Source: Savagea sp. (lineage in GTDB: Bacteria; Bacillota; Bacilli; Bacillales_A; Planococcaceae). Taken from it: a stretch of DNA of 5,259 nt. The notes under the pieces are model-generated. The model saw nothing but the letters and a program-made list of their open reading frames with translations. It searched no databases and was not told where the DNA came from. The DNA lies in assembly GCA_030152265.1 (NCBI GenBank), contig JASLHQ010000043.1, forward strand, positions 1 to 5,259, given 5' to 3'. This document shows positions 4,949 through 5,259 of this stretch, one piece after another. A program made the position numbers and the translations under genes. Positions within the stretch are counted from its first letter, which is position 1. Every line of letters starts with the position of its first letter.

Positions 4949-5259
4949 ATATCGCGCACGACTCGGCATTGATATCGATGGTACGGTGACGAGCCCTGCA
5001 GCCCTTCTTCCACATTTGAATGAAGGATTCGGCTTGAACTTAACACTTGCAGATATTCGCGAATACGACTTAACGAAAGCAGTGAAAGTCGACCACGAAA
5101 CATTTGCGAAATGGTGGAATACGGTGGAGAATCATGTATATGCGACTTCCCCTGTCCACTCCAACGCTCAACAAATTTTAAAACAGTGGCAAAATCAATT
5201 CGAACTGCTCTACGTCTCTGCTCGTGGAACAGACTCCTATGACACGACGAAACAATGGT
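4941..5259 (+). CDS. yqfW: YqfW-like HAD-superfamily nucleotidase (N-terminal part, runs off the window)
   Basis: The frame opens at ATG 4941, inside the end of ispG (ATGAATAA overlap), and stays open for 106 codons to the window edge. It reads MNKYRARLGIDIDGTVTSPA, with HAD motif I (DIDGT, Asp11 nucleophile and Asp13), and has motif II serine at Ser93 in LLYVSARG. Motifs III and IV lie outside the window. The layout resembles the putative nucleotidase YqfW of Bacillus subtilis, encoded near ispG there. The expected activity is removal of phosphate from a nucleotide, but the substrate is not established. The ribosome binding site is weak (AAGAGG, 4926-4931), consistent with translational coupling to ispG. 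Confidence 0.85.
   Translation, partial: MNKYRARLGIDIDGTVTSPAALLPHLNEGFGLNLTLADIREYDLTKAVKVDHETFAKWWNTVENHVYATSPVHSNAQQILKQWQNQFELLYVSARGTDSYDTTKQW

Noticed and set aside
3887..5103. Minus-strand open frames at 3887-4093, 4564-4842, 4818-5015 and 4921-5103
   Set aside because: They are antisense to ispG and the nucleotidase gene, with no ribosome binding site or family resemblance.

Overview
The window looks like chromosome of a low-to-moderate GC Bacillota, probably a Bacillales-type organism. Ribosome binding sites are strong (AAGGAGG type), promoters are sigma-A-like, one start is TTG, and the gene neighbourhood (sodA, DUF1189, ispG, YqfW-like nucleotidase) resembles the ispG-sodA region I remember from Bacillus subtilis. 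I cannot assign a genus from the sequence alone.

Positions 1 to about 540 are one end of an IS200/IS605-family insertion sequence. It holds the first 48 codons of tnpB (minus strand, running off the left edge), a divergent 44-residue ribbon-helix-helix (RHH) gene, a 38-codon remnant of the Y1 transposase tnpA overlapping the RHH stop codon, and a terminal-type hairpin. A near-consensus promoter for tnpB (TTGACA, 18-base spacer, TATATT) has a perfect palindrome, CATACA-C-TGTATG on the minus strand, overlapping its -35 box and spacer. This suggests that the small RHH protein represses tnpB and perhaps itself. The element sits directly beyond the sodA terminator.

Positions 541 to 3010 hold two independently terminated minus-strand genes: sodA (manganese-type superoxide dismutase) and a Na+/phosphate cotransporter with a C-terminal PhoU-like domain. 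Each is followed by a convincing intrinsic terminator. A 15-base inverted repeat lies in the sodA leader. TTTACA direct repeats at an 11-base period, reminiscent of PhoP boxes, lie upstream of the cotransporter promoter.

From about 3041 the strand switches. The divergent intergenic region carries a promoter for each side. Rightward come a short DUF1189-type membrane protein (170 residues from a TTG start), then ispG (methylerythritol phosphate isoprenoid pathway, own promoter) and the beginning of a YqfW-like HAD nucleotidase that overlaps ispG by 8 bases and runs off the right edge. Most of the window is core housekeeping DNA; the accessory and most unusual part is the decayed IS end with its embedded RHH regulator.
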